A stretch of DNA of 64,000 bases from JACDCA01 sp963810305 (GTDB taxonomy: Bacteria > Acidobacteriota > Vicinamibacteria > Vicinamibacterales > 2-12-FULL-66-21): NCBI GenBank assembly GCA_963810305.1, contig CAWEMY010000013.1, positions 62,001 to 126,000 on the forward strand, in the 5' to 3' direction. Of this stretch, positions 35,711 through 42,992 are shown piece by piece. The translations under genes and the position numbers were made by a program. A model generated the notes under the pieces. The model did no database searches and was not told the DNA's origin. It saw nothing but the letters and a program-made list of their open reading frames with translations. Numbering within the stretch: the first letter of the stretch is position 1; the number at the start of each line of letters is the position of its first letter.

Positions 35711-37102
35711 TTTCAGCCTTTCAGGCATGTCAGCGACGACGTATGTCATGACCGCGATCGCCGCGGACGCTCGCGCCATGTCCATCGGGTCGATCTTGTC
35801 GACCGTGTCTGCCGGCGTGTGGTGGATCAGGAAGTAGTTCCCGTCGACCTCGAGCGACATCGACGGCAGGTTGCCCAGCTGGACGCTCGGTCCGATGTCC
35901 GCGCCGCCGCCGCTCGGGCCAATGCGATCGGCCTGGATGCCACTCAGCAGCGTCGCGATGTCGCGGAGCTTGGCGCGCCCGGCGTCGCTGCCGGTGAATC
36001 CGAAACCGGTTGGCCGGAAGACACCGCCATCGGATTCCAGCATCAGTACGTGATTCGCGAGCTGGTCGCGATACCGGTCGCGGTAGGCATTGCCGCCGCG
36101 GAGACCGTTCTCCTCATTGGTCCACAACACGACGCGGATGGTACGGCGAGGACGCAGATTCAGCTTCTTCATCAGCCGCAGCGCTTCCCACGTCACCACG
36201 CACCCGCCGCCATCGTCGGTTGAACCGGTGCCGACATCCCACGAATCGAAGTGACCGCCCATCACCACGACTTCATCGGGCCGTTCGCGGCCGCGAATTT
36301 CACCGACCACGTTGAACGAGTCGGCGTCAGGCAGGAACTTCGCTTCCATCTTGAGCAGCAACCTGAGGCTGTTGCCACGATCGACCATACGCTGCAGCCG
36401 GTCGGCGTCCTCGGTGGTGATCGCAGCGGCCGGGATCTTCGGGACCCCTTCGACGTAGTTCAGGCCGCCGGTGTGCGGCGTGCGCAGCCCAGGAGGGCCT
36501 ACGGCGCGCACGAGCGTCGCAACGGCGCCGAGTGCCGCGGCGCGCGACGGACCCGCCCCGCGGAACTGCACCGTCTCGCCGTAGTTGGTGAAAGGGACGT
36601 TGAAGAGGACGATTTTCCCCTTGATCCGCGGCCCGGCAGCGTCGAGCTCCTGAAAACTGTGGACGATCAGCAGCTCGCCTTCGACTCCCTCGGGCGCGGT
36701 GCCGACGCTGTTGCCGAGCCCGAGTAACACGAGGTCGTGGACCCTCGGGGACACGATCTGCAGACTTTCGCGTCCACGAACCCAGTGCGGGACTTTCACC
36801 GGTTCCTTGTGGACGTTTTCGAGGCCGTCCTTCTTCATCTGCTCGACGGCCCAGTCGATGGCGTCCTCGAGCGCGCGCGATCCGGACAGCCGGTGGCCGA
36901 ACGTGTCTCCCAGCTCGGCGAGCCGCTCCCAGGCGTGGCGTGACGCCAGTGCTTCACCAACCAGCCGCGCCGACGGGTCACGGTACGGATCGAGCCACGA
37001 GTGCGTGCGTAACGCTGACGACTGCGCGATGAGGGATTGTGATGGCCCGGACAGAAGAACAGACAGGAAGAGTACCAAGGAGAGCAATGTTCGGCTGTGC
37101 AT
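35708..37102 (-). CDS. M28 family zinc aminopeptidase
   Basis: A secreted di-zinc aminopeptidase of 464 residues with a signal peptide (LLSLVLFLSVLLSGPSQSL). A PA-like region (VHSFQELDAAGPRIKGKIVL) precedes the M28 catalytic core: GGHFDSWDVGTGSTDDGGG (His and Asp ligands), VVLWTNEENGLRGGNAYRD (Glu pair), LMLESDGG and a late His in LIHHTPADTVDKID. All metal ligands appear present. ATG at 37102 is used as start. The stop TAA lies inside the heptamer array. A related M28 gene lies at the end of the window. Confidence 0.9.
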   Translation of the reverse strand: MHSRTLLSLVLFLSVLLSGPSQSLIAQSSALRTHSWLDPYRDPSARLVGEALASRHAWERLAELGDTFGHRLSGSRALEDAIDWAVEQMKKDGLENVHKEPVKVPHWVRGRESLQIVSPRVHDLVLLGLGNSVGTAPEGVEGELLIVHSFQELDAAGPRIKGKIVLFNVPFTNYGETVQFRGAGPSRAAALGAVATLVRAVGPPGLRTPHTGGLNYVEGVPKIPAAAITTEDADRLQRMVDRGNSLRLLLKMEAKFLPDADSFNVVGEIRGRERPDEVVVMGGHFDSWDVGTGSTDDGGGCVVTWEALRLMKKLNLRPRRTIRVVLWTNEENGLRGGNAYRDRYRDQLANHVLMLESDGGVFRPTGFGFTGSDAGRAKLRDIATLLSGIQADRIGPSGGGADIGPSVQLGNLPSMSLEVDGNYFLIHHTPADTVDKIDPMDMARASAAIAVMTYVVADMPERLK

Positions 37103-37155
37103 GATCAAAGCATTCTAGTCGTCACAAGTCGCGGTGAGATAATTACGGGCAAACG

Positions 37156-38481
37156 ATGATCCGGTTTCTCGCAGTGGCTGCCTTCGTGTGTTTCGTGACC
37201 TTTCCGAGCCCCGAGTCCCGGGTCCCGAGCCCCGGCCAGGTGCAGGCCGTGCGCTTCCATCACGTGCACTTCCGGGTAGGTGATCCGGCGGTGGCGATGA
37301 ACGAGGCTGCGACGAAGCTGGGAGGCACGCGTGTCATCGTCCCGGGGCTGGGCGTCGGCGTCCGGACGGACGCTGAATTCGTGCTGTTCGACCGGCTCGA
37401 CGAGAGTGACCCACCGGACCTGCTGCAGCAAGACGTGGCGCGTGCGTACGGATCGGCTGTGGGATGGCTGCAGTCCAGGGGCATATCGGCAGCACCGGCT
37501 TCGTGGGCATCGACACGGATCGTTCAGGCGCACGCCGGCCGCTATCACCATCTTGGCTTCGTCACCGGCGATTACGAAGACACGATCGCCCGAATCGGCG
37601 TCGCCCCGGTGAAACGCACGTCCGAATCAGCGCTATTCGACGCCGGGGGCGGCGTCCTGGTCGAGATCGTCCGCGAAAACGACCTGCCAGATGCCTTCTG
37701 GTGCCCGATGCATCCTGATGTTCGGTCGGGTACCGCGGGGAAGTGCCCGCTATGCCGAATGGACCTGGTGCCGCTGCCACCACCGAAACTCGGCGAATAC
37801 CGCATGGACGTCACACTCGAGCAGAACACCGGAGGAATGACGGGCATGCGGCTCGCCATTCGTGAACCAGACTCAAACCTCCTCGTTCGTGCTTTCCGGA
37901 CGGTCCACGAAAAGACTCTTCACCTCTTCATCGTGAGTCGCGACCTCGAGTACTTCGCGCACGTGCATCCCGAGCAACTGAAGGACGGATCCTTCCGGCT
38001 CGATCATCCACTCGCGTCTGGTGAGTACATGCTGATTGCGGACTTCCTGCCCGAGGACGGCCCGACGCAAATGATCCAGCGCGCGATCATCGTGTCAAAA
38101 ACAGGGGCTCGCGGCTCGGGGCCTGGGGCTCGGGGCTCGGGACTCGGGGCTCGGGACTCGGAAGACCTTCGCGTCTCGATGAAAGCCGAGAACCTCGTCG
38201 CCGGGAAGGACGGGCGGCTGACGTTCACCGTGACGGACGCAAAGACCGGAACGCCGGTGACCGACCTCGAACCATATCTCGGAGCGCCTGCGCACATGCT
38301 GATCGTTCGACGCGATCTGAGCGACGCCGTTCACGAGCACCCGGAGGAGCATTCCACCGGTGGCCCCACGGTCTCGTTCCATCCCGTGATGCCGGCCGCC
38401 GGAGACTACAAGTTATGGATCCAGCTGCAGCGGCAGGGGCGCGTGTTTACTTTCCCGTTCGAGGTTCGAGCAGGGCAGTGA
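37156..38481 (+). CDS. Exported VOC / heavy-metal-binding / copper-handling fusion protein
   Basis: A 441-residue exported protein with an unusual order. A signal peptide runs into an in-frame heptamer array (SPESRVPSPGQ). Residues 32-175 look like a VOC domain (VRFHHVHFRVGDPAVAMNEA, GRYHHLGFVTGDYEDTIARI). Residues 180-210 are a heavy-metal-binding domain (FWCPMHPDVRSGTAGKCPLC RMDLVP). Two similar beta domains with HxH-type motifs follow (KTLHLFIVSRDLEYFAHVHP and APAHMLIVRRDLSDAVHEHP), joined by an in-frame GGGCTCG array (ARGSGPGARGSGLGARDS). The metal motifs resemble those of copper-efflux adaptor genes. It probably binds copper in the periplasm. Confidence 0.75.
   Translation: MIRFLAVAAFVCFVTFPSPESRVPSPGQVQAVRFHHVHFRVGDPAVAMNEAATKLGGTRVIVPGLGVGVRTDAEFVLFDRLDESDPPDLLQQDVARAYGSAVGWLQSRGISAAPASWASTRIVQAHAGRYHHLGFVTGDYEDTIARIGVAPVKRTSESALFDAGGGVLVEIVRENDLPDAFWCPMHPDVRSGTAGKCPLCRMDLVPLPPPKLGEYRMDVTLEQNTGGMTGMRLAIREPDSNLLVRAFRTVHEKTLHLFIVSRDLEYFAHVHPEQLKDGSFRLDHPLASGEYMLIADFLPEDGPTQMIQRAIIVSKTGARGSGPGARGSGLGARDSEDLRVSMKAENLVAGKDGRLTFTVTDAKTGTPVTDLEPYLGAPAHMLIVRRDLSDAVHEHPEEHSTGGPTVSFHPVMPAAGDYKLWIQLQRQGRVFTFPFEVRAGQ
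37205..37235. repeat. In-frame heptamer array, CGAGCCC type
   Basis: Exact units CGAGCCC, CGAGTCC, CGGGTCC, CGAGCCC and CGG, translated as PSPESRVPSPG right after the hydrophobic signal core of the metal-binding fusion protein. It is the reverse complement of the array at 38105-38160 in the same gene. There are no stops in any frame. Confidence 0.85.
38105..38160. repeat. In-frame heptamer array, GGGCTCG type, as protein linker
   Basis: Eight exact 7-bp units: GGGCTCG, CGGCTCG, GGGCCTG, GGGCTCG, GGGCTCG, GGACTCG, GGGCTCG and GGACTCG. The 56 bp are translated as a Gly/Ser/Arg/Ala-rich linker between two beta domains. No frame contains a stop codon on either strand, so such an array can sit in a gene without ending translation. 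Confidence 0.9.
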
Positions 38482-39172
38482 CGGTGCAGGGAGCGGGCGC
38501 TTCCGCACGTACGCGCGTCCCGCTGGTAATCCTCGCGGGATTGCGAAGCCAGTAGGTCTCGGCAAAAGCAGGATCGAAATCGCGAAGCCAGAGCAGTGGT
38601 TCTTCCGTGCCATCGTCACGTACCAGCGTGAGCCGAAGCGATTGGCCCTTTTCGACAGATGGCTGGAGTGCGAGGAGTCGACCAGCGGGCAATGTCTGCG
38701 CCGCACAGGACAAACGAACTTCACGCGTCTGTGGAGCCTTGAATGGCGTCTTGTCCGCCGTCTTGTCCGCCGTAGCCTTGGCGGAGGCGGAAGCCTTGGC
38801 GGAGGCGGAAGCTTTAGCGAAGGCGGGAGCACCGCCGTCAGCCCACGCCGCCACGAGTGCGATCTCGAAGGCCGACAGACTCGGATCGTTCTTGAAGTCC
38901 CCGTACCCGCGCACCACGTGCCACTTCGGCATGCGCCTGGCGAGGACTTCTTCCTTGATCGCCTTGGCCCATGGCCGCGCCTCCTCATAGGTGGTGAGCG
39001 GCATCGGCGCGCGGCCGCCCGAGGAGTGGCAGGTCACACAGCGCGCGCGAACGATCGGCGCGATCTCACGATCCCATGTGACTTTCGTGGTGATTCTGTC
39101 GTGGGCGGCCAGGGAGCCGGAGATCAGGAGAAGACAAAAACAGGAGATCAGGAGAACAGGAGAACCATTCAT
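38447..39172 (-). CDS. Exported monoheme cytochrome c-like protein
   Basis: A 241-residue exported protein, a short relative of the two monooxygenase fusions that follow. One heme-binding motif, CVTCH, lies in REIAPIVRARCVTCHSSGGR and is followed by APMPLTTYEEARPWAKAIKE. The copper domain of the paralogues is absent. The signal peptide NGSPVLLISCFCLLLISGSL is encoded by a CTCCTGATC-type repeat array. Residues around 108-130 (AFAKASASAKASASAKATAD) come from a second repeat family in frame. The Met of MNGSPVLL is used as start. The 3' end overlaps the metal-binding fusion gene (convergent) by 35 bp. Confidence 0.78.
   Translation of the reverse strand: MNGSPVLLISCFCLLLISGSLAAHDRITTKVTWDREIAPIVRARCVTCHSSGGRAPMPLTTYEEARPWAKAIKEEVLARRMPKWHVVRGYGDFKNDPSLSAFEIALVAAWADGGAPAFAKASASAKASASAKATADKTADKTPFKAPQTREVRLSCAAQTLPAGRLLALQPSVEKGQSLRLTLVRDDGTEEPLLWLRDFDPAFAETYWLRNPARITSGTRVRAEAPAPCTVTALLEPRTGK
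38747..38828. repeat. In-frame CCGCC/GGCGG palindromic repeat (family B)
   Basis: Copies of GTCCGCCGTAGCCTTGGCGG followed by AGGCGGAAGC units in tandem. They sit inside the cytochrome c-like gene and are translated as AKASASAKASASAKATADKT. Related copies lie at 42159-42283, 42870-42905, 46600-46690 and 63104-63157. Confidence 0.8.
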
Positions 39173-39235
39173 TGTTTCCTGATCTTCTGACCCTCCTGTG
39201 GCCTTGTCCTGATCTCTTGATCTTCTGTGAGCTAC
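39110..39235. repeat. 8-9 bp array, CAGGAGATCAGGAGA type, coding and non-coding
   Basis: Units of AGGAGATC and GAACAGGA on the + strand. The stretch AACAGGAGATCAGGAGA also occurs in the non-coding block near 23575. Here 39110-39172 encodes, on the minus strand, the signal peptide of the cytochrome c-like protein; the rest (39173-39231) is the gap before the next gene. Confidence 0.75.
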
Positions 39236-40623
39236 TGTCCACCGCTCGGCGGGGTAGTGATAACCGTGCCGGGCGCGACGCCATCGAGTGAATAGACGAA
39301 CGCCGTGAACATCATTTCTTCCCACGTCTGATCCCCCCACTTGACGTTCATTTTGGGATCGGGGTTCGACTTGTTGGCCGTTGAATTGTCGTAGTGCGCG
39401 ACGGCGCGGATCTTCGTGCCCTTCGGCAGCTTGATCGGCTCGGCGAACACGTAATCGGTCTGCCAGTTGAAGTCGTACTTCGGCACGGCAAGGATCACTT
39501 CGCTGCGGCCATCGGGATAGGTGGCTGTGTACTCCCAGCTCTTCCCGCGCAAGTGGGTGTGCGGCAGCATCTGCCGCAGTGTGACATCCGCCGTCGTCGT
39601 CATTTCCGCGGCAATCGAGTAGTCAGCCTCGCCCGCCGGAATGTCGAGTTTGCCGTTCACGAGCGTCCCCATGCGCATTTCGACTTTGGGCGCTTCCTTC
39701 GCGAGGAACAATCCGATCTTCGTGCGATCCGTCTGCGGTGTCCCATTGGTCGTGTAGTGCATCTGGACCACGATCGTCGCGCCAGCACGGATCAACATGG
39801 CCGAACCCGGATCGAACTTGACGTATGAGTTGCCGGGCGCGAATCCGCCGATGGCCTGGCCGAGCCGCTGCGGCGGCGGGAACAGGCTCACGCCGCGTTG
39901 GCGTTTCGCGGTTCCCTCAGGTTCCGCGCCTCCGCCGGACTGCCCTGGGGGGATCCCCATTCCCTGCGCGCCGCGGAATCCGGTCGGCCGGCGCTCTGGC
40001 GTCGCGGGGCGCATCGACACGATCACGTGATGAACGACGGCACGGTTCCCAGCCCGCACTTCGAGCCCTTCCATCCACTTGTCTTCCGTGAAGTTGGTGG
40101 GCAGTTCGAAGTACTCGTATTCGACGAACCCGTCCGCCGGTACCTTGTACTCGACGGGCAACTGCAGCACGGTGTCGGGTTGGCCGAGTTGCCAGCCGTC
40201 CACGAACTTCGGCGCTGCCGGCAGGTCCTTCGGATCTCCTTCAGGCGCGCCACCGTTGGCCCATCGGGTCAGGACGTCCTTGTCTGCCGCGGTCAGGCTG
40301 CGATCGTTGGCGAACTTGCCGTGCTTCGGGTCCGCGTGCCACGGCGGCATCGTTCCATCGGATACCTCGTCGCGGATCGACTTCGCCCACGGCCGCGCCT
40401 CGGCGTAGGTGAGGAGCGACATCGGCGCAATTTCGCCGGGCCGGTGGCAGGTCGCGCAGTTCTTGTAAAGGATCGGCGCGACGTCCTTGGTGAAGGTGGG
40501 GACGTCATTGGCCGGCTTCGCCGCGTATTGCTCCACGGGAGCGCCGGCGGTGATGATGGCGGTGCCGAGAATGAAGACCGATGCCGCGATTGCGAAGCGC
40601 GCTCTCATGTCGTTCCTTTTCAA
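39232..40623 (-). CDS. Cytochrome c–copper type II monooxygenase fusion protein A
   Basis: A 463-residue exported protein. The N-terminal part (after the FAIAASVFILGTAIITAG signal) has one heme c site, CATCH, in VAPILYKNCATCHRPGEIAP. The rest resembles the PHM-like copper monooxygenase: VVHHVIVSM, QMHYTTNG, LPHTHLRGKSWEY and HYDNSTANKSNPDP. His-rich motifs of both copper lobes are present. Such fusions are common in Acidobacteriota and are of unknown substrate. It follows its paralogue B on the same strand, 92 bp downstream, after three hairpin repeats. Confidence 0.85.
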   Translation of the reverse strand: MKRNDMRARFAIAASVFILGTAIITAGAPVEQYAAKPANDVPTFTKDVAPILYKNCATCHRPGEIAPMSLLTYAEARPWAKSIRDEVSDGTMPPWHADPKHGKFANDRSLTAADKDVLTRWANGGAPEGDPKDLPAAPKFVDGWQLGQPDTVLQLPVEYKVPADGFVEYEYFELPTNFTEDKWMEGLEVRAGNRAVVHHVIVSMRPATPERRPTGFRGAQGMGIPPGQSGGGAEPEGTAKRQRGVSLFPPPQRLGQAIGGFAPGNSYVKFDPGSAMLIRAGATIVVQMHYTTNGTPQTDRTKIGLFLAKEAPKVEMRMGTLVNGKLDIPAGEADYSIAAEMTTTADVTLRQMLPHTHLRGKSWEYTATYPDGRSEVILAVPKYDFNWQTDYVFAEPIKLPKGTKIRAVAHYDNSTANKSNPDPKMNVKWGDQTWEEMMFTAFVYSLDGVAPGTVITTPPSGGQ

Positions 40624-40633
40624 TCAGTTCAAT

Positions 40634-40719
40634 CAGCCCTAAAGGGCTGGACGCTCTTACGAACGGGCAGCCCTAAAGGGCTGGACTACGACGAACAGCC
40701 CTGTGAAGGGCTGGCCTAC
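40634..40719. repeat. Three AGCCCT-AGGGCT hairpin repeats (family E)
   Basis: Copies at 40634-40652 (CAGCCCTAAAGGGCTGGAC), 40668-40689 (same plus TAC) and 40696-40719 (CAGCCCTGTGAAGGGCTGGC CTAC). Each can form a small stem. On the minus strand the third copy begins with TAG, the stop codon of paralogue B. The element may therefore be a compact stop-plus-terminator. Confidence 0.85.
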
Positions 40720-42051
40720 TGTTTAACGATCGGCGTCGGTGGTTGTGACGGGGTGAAGAGCACGCCGGTGTACTGCATTTCCTCCCACGTCTGATCGCCC
40801 CACTTGACGTCGACTTTCGGGTCCGGGTTCGACTTGTTGGCCGCGGAGTTGTCGTACCACGCGGTCGAGACGATCCTGGCCCCCTTCGGCACCTGCAGCG
40901 GTTCCTTGAACATGTAGTACGTCTGCCAGTTGAAATCGTACTTCGGCACCGACAGGATGGTCTTGCTCGTTCCGTCCGGCAGGATCAACTTGTAATCCCA
41001 TTTCGTGCCGCGCAGATGGGTGTGCGGGAAGATTCCCCACACAGTCGCATCCTGGAGGAACTCGGCGTCCATCGGCACTTCGACGTTGGCGGCGCCGGCG
41101 GGAAGCGTGAACGAACCGTTGAAGAACTGGCCCGGTCGCAGTTCTTTCGGCGCAGGGCCAGTCGCGAAGGTCAAACCCACCTTGGTTCGATCCGTGGCTG
41201 CCTCACCCTTGGTCGTGTAGTGCATCTGCAGCTCGATGATGCCGCCGGGCTCGAGCCGAAACGCGGTGCCGTCGGGTGCGACCTGGTATGACGTCCCCGG
41301 CGCGTAGGTCGCGAGGATCCTGCGAGGCGGCAGCCCCTGGCGCGGCTTGTTGAGGCTGATGCCGTCTTTAGCCTCGGGCGGCGTTTTCGCCAGCGTGGCA
41401 TTCGGCCTGAACACCGGCGTTCGCTGCAGGTCCGGCGCGGCGCGGTAGTAGACGAGCACGTGGTGCACGACCTGGCGATTGCTCGGACGAATCTCGATCG
41501 ACTTCACCCACTTCGGTTCGGTGAAGTTGGTCGGGAGATAGAAGGTACTGGTACTGAATCGTCCCGTCGGCGGGAAGCTTGTACGGCTCTTCCATCTCGA
41601 AAACCGCGTCCGGCTTGCCGAGCGCCCAACCGTCGGAGTAGACAGGCGGTGACGGCATGTCTTTCGGATCCCCCTTCGGCGCGCCACCGTTCGCCCAGTT
41701 GATGATGACCTCTCTTTCCGCGGCGCTCAGGCTGCGGTCGTTGAGAAACGTACCGTGAGGTGCGTCTGCGTGCCACGGCGGCATCGTCCCTTCACTCACT
41801 TCATCTCTGATCGACTTGGCCCAGGGACGGACTTCCTCGTAGGTCATCAGCGACATCGGCGCGATTTCGCCGGAGCGGTGGCACTGAGTGCAGTTCTTGT
41901 ACAGGATCGGCGCGACATCACGCGTGAATGTCGGCGCCCCGGTGGCGGGTTTTGGCGCGTATTGCGCTTCGACGCCGACACCGCGGCAAAGAACGGCGGA
42001 GGTCCAGACAAGCGCTACGGCGACGGTAGCAAGACGAGCGGATCGAGTCAT
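40716..42051 (-). CDS. Cytochrome c–copper type II monooxygenase fusion protein B, frameshifted
   Basis: A 444-residue paralogue of protein A. It has a signal peptide (LATVAVALVWTSAVLCRGVG), the heme site CTQCH in VAPILYKNCTQCHRSGEIAP, and copper motifs VVHHVLVYY, LQMHYTTKGEAA, FPHTHLRGTKWDY and WYDNSAANKSNPDP. At the last motif A has HYDNS and B has WYDNS, so one potential ligand is lost or moved. The frame breaks near 41545: IQYQY in the first frame continues as FYLPTNFTEPKWVKSIEIR, and one extra base explains it. The stop TAG is in a family E hairpin. Confidence 0.85.
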
Positions 42052-42158
42052 ATGGATATCGAGGTGTTCGTGCCTCCCGCCTGCGGCGGAAGGTCAGTCA
42101 TGGTTCCTGAAATGGGTGCAATATTCTAACAGAATTGCCGCCTCACGCTCCGGACTGG

Positions 42159-42283
42159 GCTTGTCCGCCGACTTGTCCTCCGGAGCCTTGGCGGAGGAGG
42201 AAGCCTTGGCGAAGCCGGCTTGTCCCGCCGACCTGTCCGCCGAAGCTCTCAGCGGAGGCGGAAGCCTTGGCGAAGGCGGAGCG
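42159..42283. repeat. Cluster of CCGCC/GGCGG repeats (family B)
   Basis: At least three degenerate copies: CTTGTCCGCCGACTTGTCCT, CCGGAGCCTTGGCGGAGGAG and CGAAGCTCTCAGCGGAGGCG then GAAGCCTTGGCGAAGGCGGA. The block fills most of the gap upstream of paralogue B and ends at the stop codon of the next minus-strand gene. The bases 42052-42158 before it should contain the promoter of paralogue B; I see no clear -10/-35 pair. Confidence 0.75.
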
Positions 42284-42808
42284 CTAAAGACGATCCGCTA
42301 TCGCTTCGAGCGCCACCGGTCCGAGATGCGGATAGGCCTTCCGTTCGGCCGCGCCTTTGTCCAGTCCCCAGGCGTCCAGCAACCGGACGACCGGTTCGGA
42401 TTCGTGCTGCTGGACGAACAGCAGCTGCCGACCCCTGGCAATGCTGATCACGGCGGCGAGCGGTGACGCTTGCAGCCGGCAGAAGCCGCGGATCCAGTCC
42501 TTGATGATGCGGTCGGACAGATTGACCGGAACGTCAGTCTCGGTTCCCACCAGCAGGACGTCGCCGGCAGCCAGGTCCGCGAGGAACGCCGACAGAGAAA
42601 CGCGCGTGAGCTCCGTCCACTCGCGATCGGCGCCCTTCCATGCCCAGAAGATCTCGCCCGACATCATCGCGTCGGCGCGCTCGCGCGCGCCGGACGAAAA
42701 CAGGTCGAGCTCGTAGGCGATCGGGCCGTTCTCTCGCAGATAGCAGACAACCGGTCGCCGCCGCAGACGGCGGCCGAACAGCCGCTGAAAGAGTGGTTGC
42801 ACTGGCAT
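42284..42808 (-). CDS. Conserved-looking cytoplasmic protein of unknown function
   Basis: A 174-residue soluble protein I do not recognise. It opens MPVQPLFQRLFGRRLRRRPV, then VVCYLRENGPIAYELDLFSS, FLADLAAGDVLLVGTETDVP and LLDAWGLDKGAAERKAYPHL. It has a mixed alpha/beta composition, one Cys near the end of strand two and no membrane segment. The Met at 42808 is used as start because further upstream the frame is repeat sequence (CGCGGGG-type units), translated as GRGARGWGAGRGARG. It is divergent from the ADOP permease gene. Confidence 0.5.
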   Translation of the reverse strand: MPVQPLFQRLFGRRLRRRPVVCYLRENGPIAYELDLFSSGARERADAMMSGEIFWAWKGADREWTELTRVSLSAFLADLAAGDVLLVGTETDVPVNLSDRIIKDWIRGFCRLQASPLAAVISIARGRQLLFVQQHESEPVVRLLDAWGLDKGAAERKAYPHLGPVALEAIADRL

Positions 42809-42869
42809 GCAGCCTACCACCGACACGCGCCGCCCGCGCCTCCGCTCGAAGGCTTCGGCGCCAGTCCCC

Positions 42870-42952
42870 AAGCCTCCGCCTTCGCCAAGGCTTCGGCGGG
42901 ACAAGCCGCGAGCCCCGCGCCCCGCGCCCCAGCCCCGCGCCCCGCGTCCCGC
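42870..42952. repeat. Family B repeat followed by CCCCGCG heptamer array
   Basis: AGCCTCCGCCTTCGCCAAGG followed by CTTCGGCGGGACAAG (42870-42905), then CCCCGCG units with one 6-bp slip (about 42909-42952: GCCCCGC, CCCGCGC, CCCAGCC types, ending TCCCGCG). It lies in the divergent gap between the unknown protein and the ADOP permease. It is the only long spacer there, so promoter elements must be inside or next to it. Confidence 0.75.
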
Positions 42953-42992
42953 GATTCGAAGCGTTAACATCACAGCCCTTGTGTCCGTCTTG

